Shown here: positions 37,563 to 47,848 of the stretch, one piece after another
Layout: each line of letters begins with the position of its first letter
How positions within the stretch are numbered: the stretch's first letter is position 1
Assembly (NCBI RefSeq): GCF_000182645.1
Contig: NZ_ACQA01000001.1
Coordinates: 2,422,001-2,486,000 of the forward strand
Direction: 5' to 3'
Source: Brucella intermedia LMG 3301
GTDB lineage: Bacteria > Pseudomonadota > Alphaproteobacteria > Rhizobiales > Rhizobiaceae
DNA length: 64,000 nucleotides
Translations under genes and position numbers: made by a program
Notes under the pieces: generated by a model
Database searches by the model: none
What the model saw: the letters and a program-made list of their open reading frames with translations, nothing else
Told to the model about the DNA's origin: nothing

Positions 37563-39593
37563 ATGACAGAGTTCGACCGCAACGCCCTCGCTGGCAGCAA
37601 CCGCCTTGCCGATGAACCGAGCGCCTATCTGCGCCAGCATGCCGATAATCCCGTCCACTGGCAGCCCTGGGGCAGGCAAGCGCTGGATGCTGCGAAGGAA
37701 CTGGACCGGCCCATTCTGCTTTCGGTCGGCTATGCCGCCTGCCACTGGTGCCATGTCATGGCGCATGAGTCGTTTGAAGACCCGGATGTAGCCGCGGTGA
37801 TGAACGCCCTCTTCGTCAATGTGAAGGTGGACCGCGAAGAACGGCCCGACATCGACCAGATCTATATGGCGGCACTGGGAGCGATGGGGCAGCAGGGCGG
37901 ATGGCCGCTCACCATGTTTCTGCGCCCCGATGGCAAACCCTTCTGGGGCGGTACTTACTTTCCCCGGCACAAGCGCTACAACATGCCGGGTTTTGTCGAT
38001 GTGCTGCACGCGGTCAATAATCTCTGGAACAAGGATAAAGAGAAAATTAACCATAATGCGCAAGCCGTTTTCGACCATCTGGAAGGCAGGCTCGCGGCGC
38101 AGATCACCCCAGTTACGAACGAGGTCGAGCGGTTTGACGAGATCGCTACACGCATAGGCAGCCTGATCGATCCGGTGCGCGGCGGGATCGAGGGAGCGCC
38201 AAAGTTCCCGAATGCGCCTTTCATGGACAATTTGTGGCTCTCCTGGCTCTATGGCCGCAATGAAACGCATCGCGACAATTTTCTCCTTTCGCTGAAAGTG
38301 ATGCTGCAAGGTGGCATATACGACCATCTGGGTGGCGGGATCTGCCGCTATTCCACGGACGCCGAATGGCTGGTGCCGCATTTTGAAAAAATGCTCTACG
38401 ACAATGCGCAATTCATTCGCCATGCGACTTACGCTTTCGCCGAGACCGGAAGTGATTTGTTTCGTTTACGAATCGAAGAAGCAATTGACTGGCTGGTCAG
38501 GGAAATGCGCCTGTCCGATTGCAGTTTTGCCTCCAGTCTCGATGCCGACAGCGAGGGCGAAGAAGGACGGTTTTACGTCTGGAGCGAACAGGAGATCGAT
38601 GAGGCGCTCCGCGACGACAGCAAAGCCTTCAAGGACTATTACGGTGTGACGCAGGGCGGAAACTGGGAAGGCCACAACATCCTGAACCGCCTTCATGCGG
38701 TCGATGACGACGCCATCCTGCCGCCGATGATAGAAGCGTCACGCCAGAAACTGCTTGCGCGTCGCGAATTGCGGACACGCCCCGGACGGGATGAGAAGGC
38801 GCTGACCGACTGGAACGGGCTCGCCATCCGGGCGCTGGCCGAAGCAGGCCGCAGCTTCGGCAGGCAGGACTGGATCAATCTGGCGGTCGATGCCTATCGT
38901 GCCATAATGAGCAGTTTCCGCGATGGCCGCATCGCCCATTGCCGCATGGAAAATTCGCTTCTCTACCCTGCCCTTTCGACCGATTATGCAGCGATGATCA
39001 ACGCGGCCATCGCCCTTCATGAAGCAACGAGTGAGCGGGCCTATATTGATGACGCGTTGAAGTTCAAGCAGGCGCTCGATGAAGCTCACAAGGATGGCAC
39101 CGGGAATTATCGCCTCTCGGCGCTCGATGCCGACGATGTCATCCTGCACGCCTATGGCGACTATGACGAAGCAATACCGAGCGCGACCAGCCAGATCATC
39201 GAAGCGCTGACCCGGCTGTTTCTGGCGACGGGCAATATCGAGCTTTATCAAAGCAATGAGGCGCTGATCGAACAGGCGCTCGGGCGAGCCTTCGCCCAGC
39301 AATATGGGCAGATCGGCATATTGAATGCGGCGCGTTTTGCTGCCGAACCGCTCTCCCTGGTCGTAGCAAGCGAAGACGATGCCGGAGAACTTGTTTCGAT
39401 AGCGAATCGAAATCCCGATCCGCGCCGTGTCGACAAGTTCGTGCGTTTCGAGCCCGGCAAGCCGATAGAATTGCCCACCGGCGGAACGGCTGAGACGGAA
39501 CGTCCGTCAGCCTGGTTCTGCAAGGGGCATGTGTGCCTGCCGCCCGTCGAAAACGCCGACGCGTTGCGGCTATTGCTCGGCAAAACATCGTGA
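37563..39593 (+). CDS. Thioredoxin-domain protein, YyaL/spermatogenesis-associated protein 20 family (DUF255)
   Basis: A 676-aa cytoplasmic protein. The N-terminal thioredoxin-like domain has C60-H-W-C63 in VGYAACHWCHVMAHES, then DREERPDIDQIYM and GGWPLTMFLRPDGKPFWGGTYFP. The C-terminal two thirds is an (alpha/alpha)6 glycosidase-like barrel, with EGGF-like segments such as SLDADSEGEEGRFYVW. The family occurs from bacteria to humans; its biochemical role is not settled. The length is normal. Confidence 0.92.
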   Translation: MTEFDRNALAGSNRLADEPSAYLRQHADNPVHWQPWGRQALDAAKELDRPILLSVGYAACHWCHVMAHESFEDPDVAAVMNALFVNVKVDREERPDIDQIYMAALGAMGQQGGWPLTMFLRPDGKPFWGGTYFPRHKRYNMPGFVDVLHAVNNLWNKDKEKINHNAQAVFDHLEGRLAAQITPVTNEVERFDEIATRIGSLIDPVRGGIEGAPKFPNAPFMDNLWLSWLYGRNETHRDNFLLSLKVMLQGGIYDHLGGGICRYSTDAEWLVPHFEKMLYDNAQFIRHATYAFAETGSDLFRLRIEEAIDWLVREMRLSDCSFASSLDADSEGEEGRFYVWSEQEIDEALRDDSKAFKDYYGVTQGGNWEGHNILNRLHAVDDDAILPPMIEASRQKLLARRELRTRPGRDEKALTDWNGLAIRALAEAGRSFGRQDWINLAVDAYRAIMSSFRDGRIAHCRMENSLLYPALSTDYAAMINAAIALHEATSERAYIDDALKFKQALDEAHKDGTGNYRLSALDADDVILHAYGDYDEAIPSATSQIIEALTRLFLATGNIELYQSNEALIEQALGRAFAQQYGQIGILNAARFAAEPLSLVVASEDDAGELVSIANRNPDPRRVDKFVRFEPGKPIELPTGGTAETERPSAWFCKGHVCLPPVENADALRLLLGKTS

Positions 39594-39595
39594 AA

Positions 39596-39630
39596 CAAAA
39601 ACGCCGCGACGGTTTCCCGCGCGGCGTTTC
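39596..39630. terminator. Bidirectional terminator between YyaL-type gene and rho
   Basis: AAACGCCGCG pairs with CGCGGCGTTT around an 11-nt loop, with A's before and T's after. It serves both converging genes. Confidence 0.85.
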
Positions 39631-39654
39631 TGAAACGCTATAATCGAGCAATGT

Positions 39655-40920
39655 TTAGGTATTCATCGAATCGAAGAATTCACCATTGCTCTTGGTCTGC
39701 TTCAGCTTGTCGATGAGGAATTCGATCGCGTCGGTCGTGCCCATCGGCGCGAGGATGCGGCGCAGAACGAAAATCTTCTGCAGATCGGCGCGCGGTACGA
39801 GCAGGTCTTCCTTGCGGGTGCCGGACTTGAGAATGTCCATGGCCGGGAAGATACGCTTGTCGGCGACCTTGCGGTCGAGCACGATTTCCGAGTTGCCGGT
39901 GCCCTTGAATTCTTCAAAGATCACTTCGTCCATACGGCTGCCCGTATCGATCAGCGCGGTTGCGATGATGGTCAGCGAACCGCCTTCTTCGATGTTACGC
40001 GCGGCACCGAAGAAACGCTTCGGGCGCTGCAATGCGTTGGCGTCCACACCGCCGGTGAGAACCTTGCCGGAAGACGGCACAACGGTGTTGTAGGCGCGGC
40101 CAAGACGGGTGATCGAATCGAGCAGGATCACGACGTCGCGGCCGTGCTCGACAAGGCGCTTGGCCTTTTCGATGACCATTTCAGCCACCTGAACGTGGCG
40201 CGCTGCCGGTTCATCGAAGGTCGAGGAAATCACTTCGCCCTTCACCGAGCGCTGCATGTCGGTCACTTCTTCCGGACGTTCATCGATCAGGAGAACGATC
40301 AGATAGCATTCCGGATGATTGGCGGTGATCGAATGGGCGATGTTCTGGAGAAGGACGGTCTTACCGGTGCGGGGCGGAGCGACGATGAGACCGCGCTGGC
40401 CCTTGCCGAGCGGCGCCACCAGATCGATGACGCGGGGGGACAGGTCCTTGGAGGTTGGAACTTCCAGCTCCATCTTGAAGCGCTCATTGGGATAGAGCGG
40501 CGTCAGATTGTCGAAGTGAACCTTGTGCCGGATTTTTTCCGGATCTTCGAAATTGATCGAGTTGACCTTGAGCAGCGCGAAATAACGTTCGCCTTCCTTG
40601 GGACCACGGATCGGCCCTTCGACCGTGTCGCCGGTCTTGAGGGAAAAACGGCGCAGCTGCGAGGGAGAAATATAGATATCGTCAGGACCCGGCAGATAGT
40701 TGGCGTCGGCAGAGCGCAGGAAGCCAAATCCATCCTGCAGCACCTCGACGACACCTTCGCCGATGATTTCGACGTCCTGGGCCGCCAGCTTCTTGAGGAT
40801 CGCGAACATCAGTTCCTGCTTGCGCATGGCGCTCGCGTTTTCGACCTCAAGCGTTTCGGCAAAAGCCAGCAGCTCCACCGGTGTCTTGTTCTTCAGTTCT
40901 TGTAGTTTCATTTCCTGCAT
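39655..40920 (-). CDS. rho: Transcription termination factor Rho
   Basis: Rho is a hexameric RNA helicase that ends transcription. The 421-aa protein has the N-terminal helix bundle, the RNA-binding cold-shock fold with [20 protein letters not shown], Walker A in [12 protein letters not shown], the Q-loop [11 protein letters not shown], and the R-loop [19 protein letters not shown]. The start at 40920 ([11 protein letters not shown]) fits; ATG 40911 is an alternative. A 389-bp gap separates it from hemJ. Confidence 0.97.
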   Translation of the reverse strand: MQEMKLQELKNKTPVELLAFAETLEVENASAMRKQELMFAILKKLAAQDVEIIGEGVVEVLQDGFGFLRSADANYLPGPDDIYISPSQLRRFSLKTGDTVEGPIRGPKEGERYFALLKVNSINFEDPEKIRHKVHFDNLTPLYPNERFKMELEVPTSKDLSPRVIDLVAPLGKGQRGLIVAPPRTGKTVLLQNIAHSITANHPECYLIVLLIDERPEEVTDMQRSVKGEVISSTFDEPAARHVQVAEMVIEKAKRLVEHGRDVVILLDSITRLGRAYNTVVPSSGKVLTGGVDANALQRPKRFFGAARNIEEGGSLTIIATALIDTGSRMDEVIFEEFKGTGNSEIVLDRKVADKRIFPAMDILKSGTRKEDLLVPRADLQKIFVLRRILAPMGTTDAIEFLIDKLKQTKSNGEFFDSMNT

Positions 40921-41309
40921 GGATGAGGAACTCTTTTAAAATGTAGGGAGAAAATGCAGTTGTTCGGAAAGGTGGCCACATGAAGTTGTGACCGGCATCG
41001 AAGGCCTGCTGTCTTGAAGGGAAGAGGCTTACTACATACTGATTTGCAGCATGGAGAGCAAGTCTCATGTAGGGATAGCGCAAAATTTCTGCAACAGAAA
41101 AATGGCAGAAACCGGGTCGTGTGGTGCATTTGAAGTCATCTTGCCCATAAAAGGACAGGTCATCGATCACTTCAAATCCGCAAACCACACGAGTTCAGGG
41201 TGTTGCCGGTGCGGTTTTTGAAACCGGAATTTCCATTTTCACGGGCAATCTCCGGGAAAATTCCGGTTTCGCCACGCTGGCGGGGTTTCTTGTTGAAGCC
41301 GTTTTCTGA
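40921..41309 (-). other. 389-bp gap upstream of rho, probable long leader
   Basis: No coding frame is credible. The region must hold the rho promoter and leader; Rho genes are often autoregulated by early termination in a long leader, but I see no decisive structure. A GC stem (GAAGCCGTT with AACGGCTTC, 41295-41322) overlaps the hemJ stop codon. Confidence 0.5.
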
Positions 41310-41846
41310 TCAGAACGGCTTCACGATCACCAGTATGACGATCAGGATCATCAGAACTGTCGGCACTTCATTGATGATTCGCCAGTGCTTTGCCGAGCGT
41401 GTGTTGCGGTCTTCCGCAAAAAGCCGCGTGGATTTCGACAGATAGCCGTGCAGGCCGGACATCAGCACGACGAGCAGCAGCTTGGCATGCAGCCAGCCGC
41501 CCTGAAAACCATAGATTTCCCACGCCATCCACAGGCCGGCGATCCAGGTCACGATCATGGCCGGATTGATGATGAAGCGCAAAAGCCGCTTTTCCATCAC
41601 CTTGAAGGTTTCCGATGTTTCGGAACCGGGTTTTGCGGCGGTGTGATAGACGAAAAGGCGCGGCAGATAGAGCATGCCCGCCATCCATGCGATGACCGCG
41701 ATCACGTGCAGCGATTTGACCCAGAGATAGGCATCGGCTGGATTCACGTGAAACAATGCCCAGATGCCGAGCGCCACCACGAAGAGCGCGACGACGGTGC
41801 GAATGGCTACTGCCGAACCGCGATTTTCCGGAGCTGTCTGGCTCAT
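41310..41846 (-). CDS. hemJ: Protoporphyrinogen IX oxidase HemJ
   Basis: HemJ is the membrane oxidase for the penultimate haem step in most alphaproteobacteria. The 178-aa protein has four to five helices. The conserved His is in [27 protein letters not shown], and the second motif in [15 protein letters not shown]. Its ATG overlaps the hemE stop (ATGA), so both haem enzymes are made together. Confidence 0.94.
   Translation of the reverse strand: MSQTAPENRGSAVAIRTVVALFVVALGIWALFHVNPADAYLWVKSLHVIAVIAWMAGMLYLPRLFVYHTAAKPGSETSETFKVMEKRLLRFIINPAMIVTWIAGLWMAWEIYGFQGGWLHAKLLLVVLMSGLHGYLSKSTRLFAEDRNTRSAKHWRIINEVPTVLMILIVILVIVKPF
41740..41755. other. parS-like site inside hemJ
   Basis: GGATTCACGTGAAACA matches parS at 14 of 16 positions. 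The identical 16-mer occurs in hisH at 57684. ParB binding is possible but unproven. Confidence 0.5.
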
Positions 41847-42868
41847 GATTTTCCTCCGCGAATACGGTCGATCATGCGTTGCACGTTTTCCACCGGCGCC
41901 TGCGGCGTGATCCCGTGCCCGAGATTGAAGATCAGCGGTCCATGGCCGAGACGCTCCAGAATGGCGTCCACGCCTTCATCCAGAGCATTGCCGCCGGCCA
42001 CCACGCGCAACGGATCGAGATTGCCCTGTATCGCTCCCTCGTTCTGTAGGGAAGCGGCAAAGGACAGGGGAACGGACCAGTCGAGACCGAGGGCGTCCAC
42101 GCCGGTCTTCTCGCGATAGCCTGCATAAAGCATCCCTGCCCCTTTCGGGAAGCCGATGATGCGGGCTTCGGGATAGACCGCCCTCACCTTCTGGACGATC
42201 CGGGCAACGGGCTGGATGCAGAAACGTTCAAAACAGTCCTCGTCCAGAACACCAGACCAGGAATCGAAAATCTGCACTGCGTCGGCACCGGCGTCGAGCT
42301 GTTCGATGAGATATTCGGCGGAAACATCGGCAAGATCGTTCAGAAGCTTTTCAAAGGCTTCCGGAAAGCGATAGGCGAAAAGACGGGCGGGCGCCTGGTC
42401 CGGCGTGCCATGTCCGGCGATCATATAGGTCGCAACGGTCCAGGGAGCGCCGCAGAAGCCGAGCAGCGTGGTTTCGTCGGGCAACTGCTCGCGCAGCAGC
42501 CGAACCGTCTCATAGACCGGCTCCAGCCTTTTGGCGACGCCTTCGGTTTCAAGCCAGAAAATCTCGTCGGCATCGATCGGTGTCATCAAAGGTCCCCTGC
42601 CTTCTTCAAAGCGAAGGTCGCGTCCAAGCGCATGGGGGATGACGAGAATGTCGGAAAACAGGATGGCTGCATCAAAGCCAAACCGGCGGATCGGCTGAAG
42701 CGTCACTTCGACAGCCAGATCGGGCGAATAGCAGAGGTCGAGAAAGCTCCCGGCCTTTTTCCGCGTCTCGCGATATTCGGGAAGATAGCGTCCGGCCTGG
42801 CGCATCATCCAGATGGGCGGTGGGAAGATCGCTTCACCGTCGATCACTCTCAAGACTTTGCGCTTCAT
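41843..42868 (-). CDS. hemE: Uroporphyrinogen decarboxylase
   Basis: HemE removes four carboxyls from uroporphyrinogen III to give coproporphyrinogen III. The 341-aa protein has the signature [17 protein letters not shown], the [12 protein letters not shown] motif with catalytic Asp, and [16 protein letters not shown] 42868 gives the family N-terminus. It borders the probable replication origin, as in Caulobacter and Rickettsia. Confidence 0.97.
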   Translation of the reverse strand: MKRKVLRVIDGEAIFPPPIWMMRQAGRYLPEYRETRKKAGSFLDLCYSPDLAVEVTLQPIRRFGFDAAILFSDILVIPHALGRDLRFEEGRGPLMTPIDADEIFWLETEGVAKRLEPVYETVRLLREQLPDETTLLGFCGAPWTVATYMIAGHGTPDQAPARLFAYRFPEAFEKLLNDLADVSAEYLIEQLDAGADAVQIFDSWSGVLDEDCFERFCIQPVARIVQKVRAVYPEARIIGFPKGAGMLYAGYREKTGVDALGLDWSVPLSFAASLQNEGAIQGNLDPLRVVAGGNALDEGVDAILERLGHGPLIFNLGHGITPQAPVENVQRMIDRIRGGKS

Positions 42869-43325
42869 GTCTTTTCCATTCCACCCTGTGTGTTGCCTCA
42901 ACCGTCTTTGGTCTGAAACTTATCCAATGCGGTTCTCATAAAGAAAGGATGATTCAGGAATCTTTTGATTCTTAGAGTCTGTTGGAATCGGGGATTAAGG
43001 TCTGTCCTGTTTTTCCCCACAGTTTCCATGCGGTCATGTCATCCTGTGCAATCATTCACCGATAGTCTGACCAAAAACAATGAAAACTCAATTCCCTCTT
43101 TTAATATAAGAGGTTACCAATTGACGCAGTTCATGCGCATTTGTGGAAAAGCTGGGAATAAAGGCGGGCTTTCGCGGATTCGTGAGTCTTGTCCACATTT
43201 GTTGATGACCGCTCGCCACATGTTCGCCCGCTGTGGATGACTTGCCAAGTTTCCCACGGCCTGCCATGGCTTGTGGAAGACGTTCGGCCTTTACGCACAG
43301 CCGTCAACAGGAGGGCAACAAAACT
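42869..43325. other. Probable replication origin (oriC), hemE-ppsR intergenic region
   Basis: The gap lies between hemE and the RP001 homologue, the origin position in Caulobacter and Rickettsia. DnaA-box-like 9-mers with one mismatch to TTATCCACA are at 43142-43150, 43189-43197 and 43232-43240, with weaker ones at 42920-42928, 43013-43021 and 43272-43280. Five GANTC sites fall in 39 bp (42951-42989), with two more at 43177 and 43184. An AT-rich inverted stretch (CCTCTTTTAATATAAGAGG) spans about 43095-43113. parS sites are 7-9 kb away. Promoters of both flanking genes must also lie here. Confidence 0.8.
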
Positions 43326-44171
43326 GTGACCAGACCGCTTTCCTACTTTCATCTTCATCTGATTTCTGATGCGACCGGAGAGACTCTCCTGGCGGCGGGC
43401 CGTGCGGCAGCGGCACAATATGCCAATGCGCGCGCCATCGAGCACATCTACCCGCTGATCCGCACCGAAAAGCAGCTGCGCAAGGTTCTCGAAGGCATCG
43501 ATGCGGAGCCGGGCATCGTTCTCTACACGATCGTGGACCAGAAACTGGCGGCGATCATCGACGAATCCTGCGCCGAAATGGGCGTGCCGAGCGTTTCCGT
43601 GCTGGAGCCGGTGCTCAATACGTTCCAATCCTATCTCGGCGCGCCGGCGCATCGCCGTGCGAGCGCGCAGCATGTCCTCAATGCTGATTATTTTCGGCGG
43701 ATCGACGCGCTCAATTTCACGATGGAACATGATGACGGGCAATTGCCCTTCGATATAGAGGAAGCCGACGTCATTCTGGTCGGCATTTCGCGCACGTCCA
43801 AGACGCCGACCAGCATCTATCTGGCCAATCGCGGCATCAAGGCCACCAATGTTCCGATCGTGCTCGGCATTCCCCTGCCCGAAGTGCTTTTCACGACGAA
43901 ACGACCATTGATCGTCGGGCTGGTCGCGACGGCCGAACGGATTTCGCAAATCCGCCAGAACCGGCCGCTCGGCAATGTGCCGTCGCTGGACACCGGACTT
44001 TATACGGACCGCGTTTCCATCTCGGAAGAACTGGCCTATGCGCGTAATATATGCAATCGGCACGGCTGGCCGATCATTGATGTGTCGCGCCGGTCGATTG
44101 AGGAAACCGCGGCGGCTATCCTCGCTTTGCTGCGCGAAAAGACGAACAGAAGGGATCTCGATCATGTCTGA
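43326..44171 (+). CDS. ppsR: PPDK/PEP synthase regulatory protein (DUF299, RP001 homologue)
   Basis: This bifunctional kinase and pyrophosphorylase controls pyruvate phosphate dikinase or PEP synthase by threonine phosphorylation. The P-loop-like GISRTSKTP is at residues 153-161. The family opening [14 protein letters not shown] is present. GTG 43326 is the start; GGAGGG lies 11 nt upstream. It overlaps maf by 8 bp and leads the ppsR-maf-aroE-coaE-dnaQ unit. The length of 281 aa is normal. Confidence 0.93.
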   Translation: MTRPLSYFHLHLISDATGETLLAAGRAAAAQYANARAIEHIYPLIRTEKQLRKVLEGIDAEPGIVLYTIVDQKLAAIIDESCAEMGVPSVSVLEPVLNTFQSYLGAPAHRRASAQHVLNADYFRRIDALNFTMEHDDGQLPFDIEEADVILVGISRTSKTPTSIYLANRGIKATNVPIVLGIPLPEVLFTTKRPLIVGLVATAERISQIRQNRPLGNVPSLDTGLYTDRVSISEELAYARNICNRHGWPIIDVSRRSIEETAAAILALLREKTNRRDLDHV

Positions 44172-44760
44172 CCTCATCCTCGCCTCCAAAAGCCCTTTCC
44201 GTTCGGCCTTGCTGAAAAATGCCGGCATAGAGTTTTCGACGGCAAGCGCGGAGATCGACGAGCGCGCGGTGGAGGCCCCGCTTTACGAAACGGGCGCCAC
44301 GCCGGAGGAAGTCGCGCAGGTTCTGGCCGAGGCGAAGGCGCTCGATGTGAGCGAGAAGAACCCCGGCGCGGTGGTGATCGGCTGCGACCAGACATTGTCG
44401 CTCGGCGACGAGATTTTCCACAAGCCCGCCGACATGGAAGCAGCCCGCCGCCAGCTCCTGAAATTTTCCGGCATGACCCATCAGCTGAACAGCGCCGTCG
44501 TGCTGGTGAAGGATGGCGAGACCCTTTGGCGTCACGTTTCGATTGCCCGCATGACGATGCGCGACCTCGATCCGGGTTTTGTCGGGCGCTATCTCGGTCG
44601 CGTCGGCGATGCCGCGCTTTCCAGCGTCGGCGCCTATCAGGTCGAAGGTCCCGGCATCCAGCTTTTCGACAGGATCGATGGCGATTATTTCACGATTGTC
44701 GGTCTGCCGCTCCTGCCGCTGCTGGCTGAACTGCGGAAGGAAAAACTGATCGATGGCTGA
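44164..44760 (+). CDS. Maf-like nucleotide pyrophosphatase
   Basis: A 198-aa Maf/HAM1-type enzyme that hydrolyses non-canonical or modified NTPs. The opening [18 protein letters not shown] and the catalytic [18 protein letters not shown] are present. The SPR of classic Maf is SPF here, a variation seen in this subgroup. It overlaps ppsR and aroE, which shows tight coupling. Substrate choice (dTTP/UTP or 7-methyl-GTP) cannot be read. Confidence 0.9.
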   Translation: MSDLILASKSPFRSALLKNAGIEFSTASAEIDERAVEAPLYETGATPEEVAQVLAEAKALDVSEKNPGAVVIGCDQTLSLGDEIFHKPADMEAARRQLLKFSGMTHQLNSAVVLVKDGETLWRHVSIARMTMRDLDPGFVGRYLGRVGDAALSSVGAYQVEGPGIQLFDRIDGDYFTIVGLPLLPLLAELRKEKLIDG

Positions 44761-45643
44761 TCAAGTCATGAAGAAGGCTTTTGTCACAGGCTTTCCCATA
44801 AAACATTCGCGCTCGCCGCTCATCCACGGTTTCTGGCTCGCCGAACTGGGGATTGACGGTTCTTATGACGCGGTAGAGGTGAAGCCCGAGGACTTTGCCG
44901 CCTTCGCTTCCTCGCTTGCCGCAAACGGTTTTGCCGGTGGCAATGTTACCATTCCGCACAAGGAAGCAGCCTTTGCCGCCGTGGAAAGTCTGGACGACGC
45001 TGCCAGGGCCATTGGCGCGGTCAATACGCTCTGGCTCGAAAACGGCAGGCTTCATGGCGGCAATACGGATGCTTACGGATTTGCCGCCAATCTCGATGCA
45101 TCGGCTCCCGGCTGGGACAAGGCCGACAGCGCCCTCGTTCTGGGTGCGGGCGGCGCAAGCCGGGCAATCGTCCATGCGCTTTTGACGCGCGGCTTCACGA
45201 AAGTCGCCGTCGTCAATCGCACGGTGAGCCGTGCGGAGGATCTCGCTGCCCATTTCGGACCGCGTGTCTCGGCGCATGGCTGGGACGCGGCACAGGATCT
45301 GGTTTCGGACGCCGGGCTGATCGTCAACACGACATCGCTTGGCATGAGCGGCCATGACGAGGGCGAGGCCTTTCCGCTCGATCTCGGCAAGGCGTCACCA
45401 AAGGCGGTCGCCACCGATATTGTTTATGTGCCGCTCCAGACCCCCTTCCTGAAGAAAGCCGAAGAGGCCGGACTGACCACCGTGGACGGGCTTGGCATGC
45501 TGCTGCATCAGGCCGTTCCGGGCTTCGAGCGCTGGTTCGGCAAAAGGCCGCAAGTGACGAAAGCCCTGCGTGAGCATATTCTGGCAGATATGGACAAGGC
45601 TGGCGCTCTGGTATCTGAATCAAAAAGCGTCAGGCCGTCGTGA
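44753..45643 (+). CDS. aroE: Shikimate dehydrogenase (NADP+)
   Basis: AroE reduces 3-dehydroshikimate to shikimate. The 296-aa protein has the shikimate-binding HSRSPLIHG, catalytic Lys in [17 protein letters not shown], the cofactor loop [10 protein letters not shown], and [12 protein letters not shown]. It overlaps maf by 8 bp. The intact aroE here and aroK elsewhere contrast with the broken aroB at 1097. Confidence 0.95.
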   Translation: MADQVMKKAFVTGFPIKHSRSPLIHGFWLAELGIDGSYDAVEVKPEDFAAFASSLAANGFAGGNVTIPHKEAAFAAVESLDDAARAIGAVNTLWLENGRLHGGNTDAYGFAANLDASAPGWDKADSALVLGAGGASRAIVHALLTRGFTKVAVVNRTVSRAEDLAAHFGPRVSAHGWDAAQDLVSDAGLIVNTTSLGMSGHDEGEAFPLDLGKASPKAVATDIVYVPLQTPFLKKAEEAGLTTVDGLGMLLHQAVPGFERWFGKRPQVTKALREHILADMDKAGALVSESKSVRPS

Positions 45644-45667
45644 AATGGCGATCTTGGAACAGGTAGC

Positions 45668-46270
45668 ATGATCATCCTCGGACTAACCGGCTCCATAGGG
45701 ATGGGTAAAACAACGGCGGCGAACATGTTCGCCGAAGCCGGTGTGCCGATCTATAGCGCCGACGACGCGGTGCATCGCCTTTATTCCGGCCGCGCCGCGC
45801 CCCTGATCGAGGCTGCGTTTCCGGGCACTGTCGAAAATGGTTCGGTCAATCGGGAAAAGCTTTCCGCTGCCGTTATCGGAAAACCGGAAGCCCTTAAAAG
45901 ACTGGAAGCCATCGTCCATCCGCTGGTGCGGGAGGAAGAGGAAGCCTTTCGCCGCAATGCGCAGGATGCGGGCGCGCCGCTGGCGCTGATCGACATTCCG
46001 CTGCTTTTCGAAACCGGCGGCGACAAGCGTGTGGACAAGATCGTGGTCGTCTCCGCCCCCGCCGAGGTGCAGCGCCCGCGCGTGCTGGCACGACCGGGCA
46101 TGAGCGAGGAAAAGCTCGATGCCATTCTCGCCCGCCAGACGCCGGATGCCGAAAAGCGCGCAAGGGCAGATTTCATCATCGATACGAGCGGCAGTTTCGA
46201 CAATCTGCGCCGCCAGATTAACGAGATCATTGCCGAATTGAGTGGAAAGCCGGCAGTCACTGCGCAATGA
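45668..46270 (+). CDS. coaE: Dephospho-CoA kinase
   Basis: CoaE adds the 3'-phosphate to dephospho-CoA, the last step of CoA synthesis. The 200-aa protein has the P-loop [12 protein letters not shown] and the family region [11 protein letters not shown], with IDIPLLFE. The first step enzyme coaA is at 59997. It lies 24 bp after aroE in the same operon. Confidence 0.95.
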   Translation: MIILGLTGSIGMGKTTAANMFAEAGVPIYSADDAVHRLYSGRAAPLIEAAFPGTVENGSVNREKLSAAVIGKPEALKRLEAIVHPLVREEEEAFRRNAQDAGAPLALIDIPLLFETGGDKRVDKIVVVSAPAEVQRPRVLARPGMSEEKLDAILARQTPDAEKRARADFIIDTSGSFDNLRRQINEIIAELSGKPAVTAQ

Positions 46271-46321
46271 CCGGCAGCGCCATGCTATAGCTATACGAGA
46301 TTCTTCCCGAGAGGTTCTTCA

Positions 46322-47023
46322 ATGCGTGAAATCGTTTTCGATACGGAAACCACCGGTCTGGAAAGACTGGAGGACCGCGTGATCGAAATCGGCGGCGTGG
46401 AACTGATCAACAAGTTTCCCACAGGCCGCACTTTCCATAAATACATCAACCCGCAGGGGCGTCAGGTTCATGCCGAGGCGCTTGCGGTGCACGGCATCAG
46501 CAACGAACAATTGCTGGACAAGCCGACATTCGCGGAAATTCTGGACGAGTTTCTCGAATTTTTCGACGGTGCGAAGCTCGTCGCGCATAATGCCATGTTC
46601 GACCTTGGCTTCATCAATGCCGAACTTGCGCGGCTCGGACAGGCTGAAATCCAGGTGGAACGCGTTGTCGATACTCTGGCGCTTGCCCGCCGCAAGCATC
46701 CGATGGGGCCGAACTCGCTCGATGCTTTGTGCAAACGCTACGGCATCGAGAACGGCCACCGCACCCTGCACGGCGCCTTGCTCGATTCCGAGATATTGGC
46801 GGAAGTCTATATCGAGCTGATCGGCGGCAAGCAGACGGCGCTTGGCCTCAGCATCGGGGGAACCGCAAGCGGCAGCAATGCCGGGGACAGCGGCGCGGCC
46901 ATCATCCTTGCGGCGCGCCCAAGGCCGCTTGCCCCGCGCATTTCCGATGAGGAACGCGCGGCCCACGCAGCACTTGTGGCCGGGCTCGGCGACAAGGCCA
47001 TCTGGAAGAAATATCTGTCCTAG
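46322..47023 (+). CDS. dnaQ: DNA polymerase III subunit epsilon
   Basis: The proofreading 3'-5' exonuclease of the replicase. The 233-aa protein has ExoI FDTETTG, ExoII HNAMFDLGFI, and ExoIII with the HGALLDSEIL ending of DEDDh enzymes. A low-complexity linker and a C-terminal polymerase-binding tail follow. The TAG stop is also the first bases of a dispersed repeat. It closes the ppsR-maf-aroE-coaE set. Confidence 0.95.
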   Translation: MREIVFDTETTGLERLEDRVIEIGGVELINKFPTGRTFHKYINPQGRQVHAEALAVHGISNEQLLDKPTFAEILDEFLEFFDGAKLVAHNAMFDLGFINAELARLGQAEIQVERVVDTLALARRKHPMGPNSLDALCKRYGIENGHRTLHGALLDSEILAEVYIELIGGKQTALGLSIGGTASGSNAGDSGAAIILAARPRPLAPRISDEERAAHAALVAGLGDKAIWKKYLS

Positions 47024-47078
47024 AGCATTTCCCGCAAAAGTGTGAAACGTCTGCGCGGGGAAATCAGTTCACTGGACT
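47021..47078. repeat. Dispersed GAGCATTTCC repeat, copy 3
   Basis: Starts with the dnaQ stop (TAGAGCATTTCC) and runs to TCAGTTCACTGGAC, nearly identical to copy 1 at 13024. The tail to about 47125 has GTTGGATAACGCGATAGCGG, like the end of copy 2. Confidence 0.75.
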
Positions 47079-47166
47079 GATTTCTTATCCCGCTTCGATG
47101 CGTTGGATAACGCGATAGCGGTTATGCGTTTCCTTTTTCACTGGAGCCGCTCAAAACCCCCAAACG

Positions 47167-47194
47167 AAAAAGCCCGGTCGAAACCGGGCTTTTT
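47167..47194. terminator. Bidirectional terminator between dnaQ and secB
   Basis: AAAAAGCCCGGT pairs perfectly with ACCGGGCTTTTT around CGAA. It can end both converging transcripts. Confidence 0.93.
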
Positions 47195-47212
47195 GCTTGA
47201 TGAAGCCTGCGA

Positions 47213-47704
47213 TCAGCTCTTCACGGCGGACTTGGCCTGTTCTTCGGCCATACGGCTCTGGAACATCTGCGCGAAATCGATCGGGTCGATCATCAGCGGC
47301 GGGTAGCCGCCATTGCGCGTTGCGTCGGCAATGATCTGGCGCGCGAACGGGAACAGGAGGCGCGGGCATTCGATGAACAGAAGCGGCAGCATGTGCTCCT
47401 GCGGGATGCCCTGAATGCGGAACACGCCGCCATAGACGAGTTCGGTGTTGAAGAGGACGTCCTTGCCGTCGACGGCCTTGGCTTCCAGCGTCAGCACGAC
47501 GTCGAAATCCGTCTCGGAAAGCGGATTGGCGTTGACGTTCACGTTGATGTTGATGGACGGCGCCTTTTCGCGCGGGCGCAGCGACAGCGGCGCGCCCGGG
47601 CTTTCAAAGGACAGGTCCTTCACATATTGCGCCAGAATGTTGAGGGACGGCTCGGCCGTCGCGCCATTGCCGTTCTTTACTTCGCCCGCGGCCTTATCGC
47701 TCAT
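47213..47704 (-). CDS. secB: Protein-export chaperone SecB
   Basis: SecB holds precursor proteins unfolded for SecA. The 163-aa protein has the family core [32 protein letters not shown] and [25 protein letters not shown]. Length and start (MSDKAAGEV) are normal. It is divergent in expression from nothing close; fxsA lies 144 bp upstream on the same strand. Confidence 0.96.
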   Translation of the reverse strand: MSDKAAGEVKNGNGATAEPSLNILAQYVKDLSFESPGAPLSLRPREKAPSININVNVNANPLSETDFDVVLTLEAKAVDGKDVLFNTELVYGGVFRIQGIPQEHMLPLLFIECPRLLFPFARQIIADATRNGGYPPLMIDPIDFAQMFQSRMAEEQAKSAVKS

Positions 47705-47748
47705 TATCGGTATGCCTTCTATCGGTGATTAAAATTTGGGCCCCTCGG

Positions 47749-47767
47749 GCACAAGCTGCGCTTGTGC
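47749..47767. other. Perfect hairpin upstream of secB
   Basis: GCACAAGC-TGC-GCTTGTGC, an 8-bp stem with a 3-nt loop, within the fxsA-secB gap. It has no T run; its role is unknown. Confidence 0.4.
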
Positions 47768-47848
47768 TGCCCCGAAAGGTCGGAATGTTTGGCTAGCATG
47801 TGCGCGGGCATGAGGCAAGAAAGGCTTTTTAGGTTAGTATTTGCGTAT

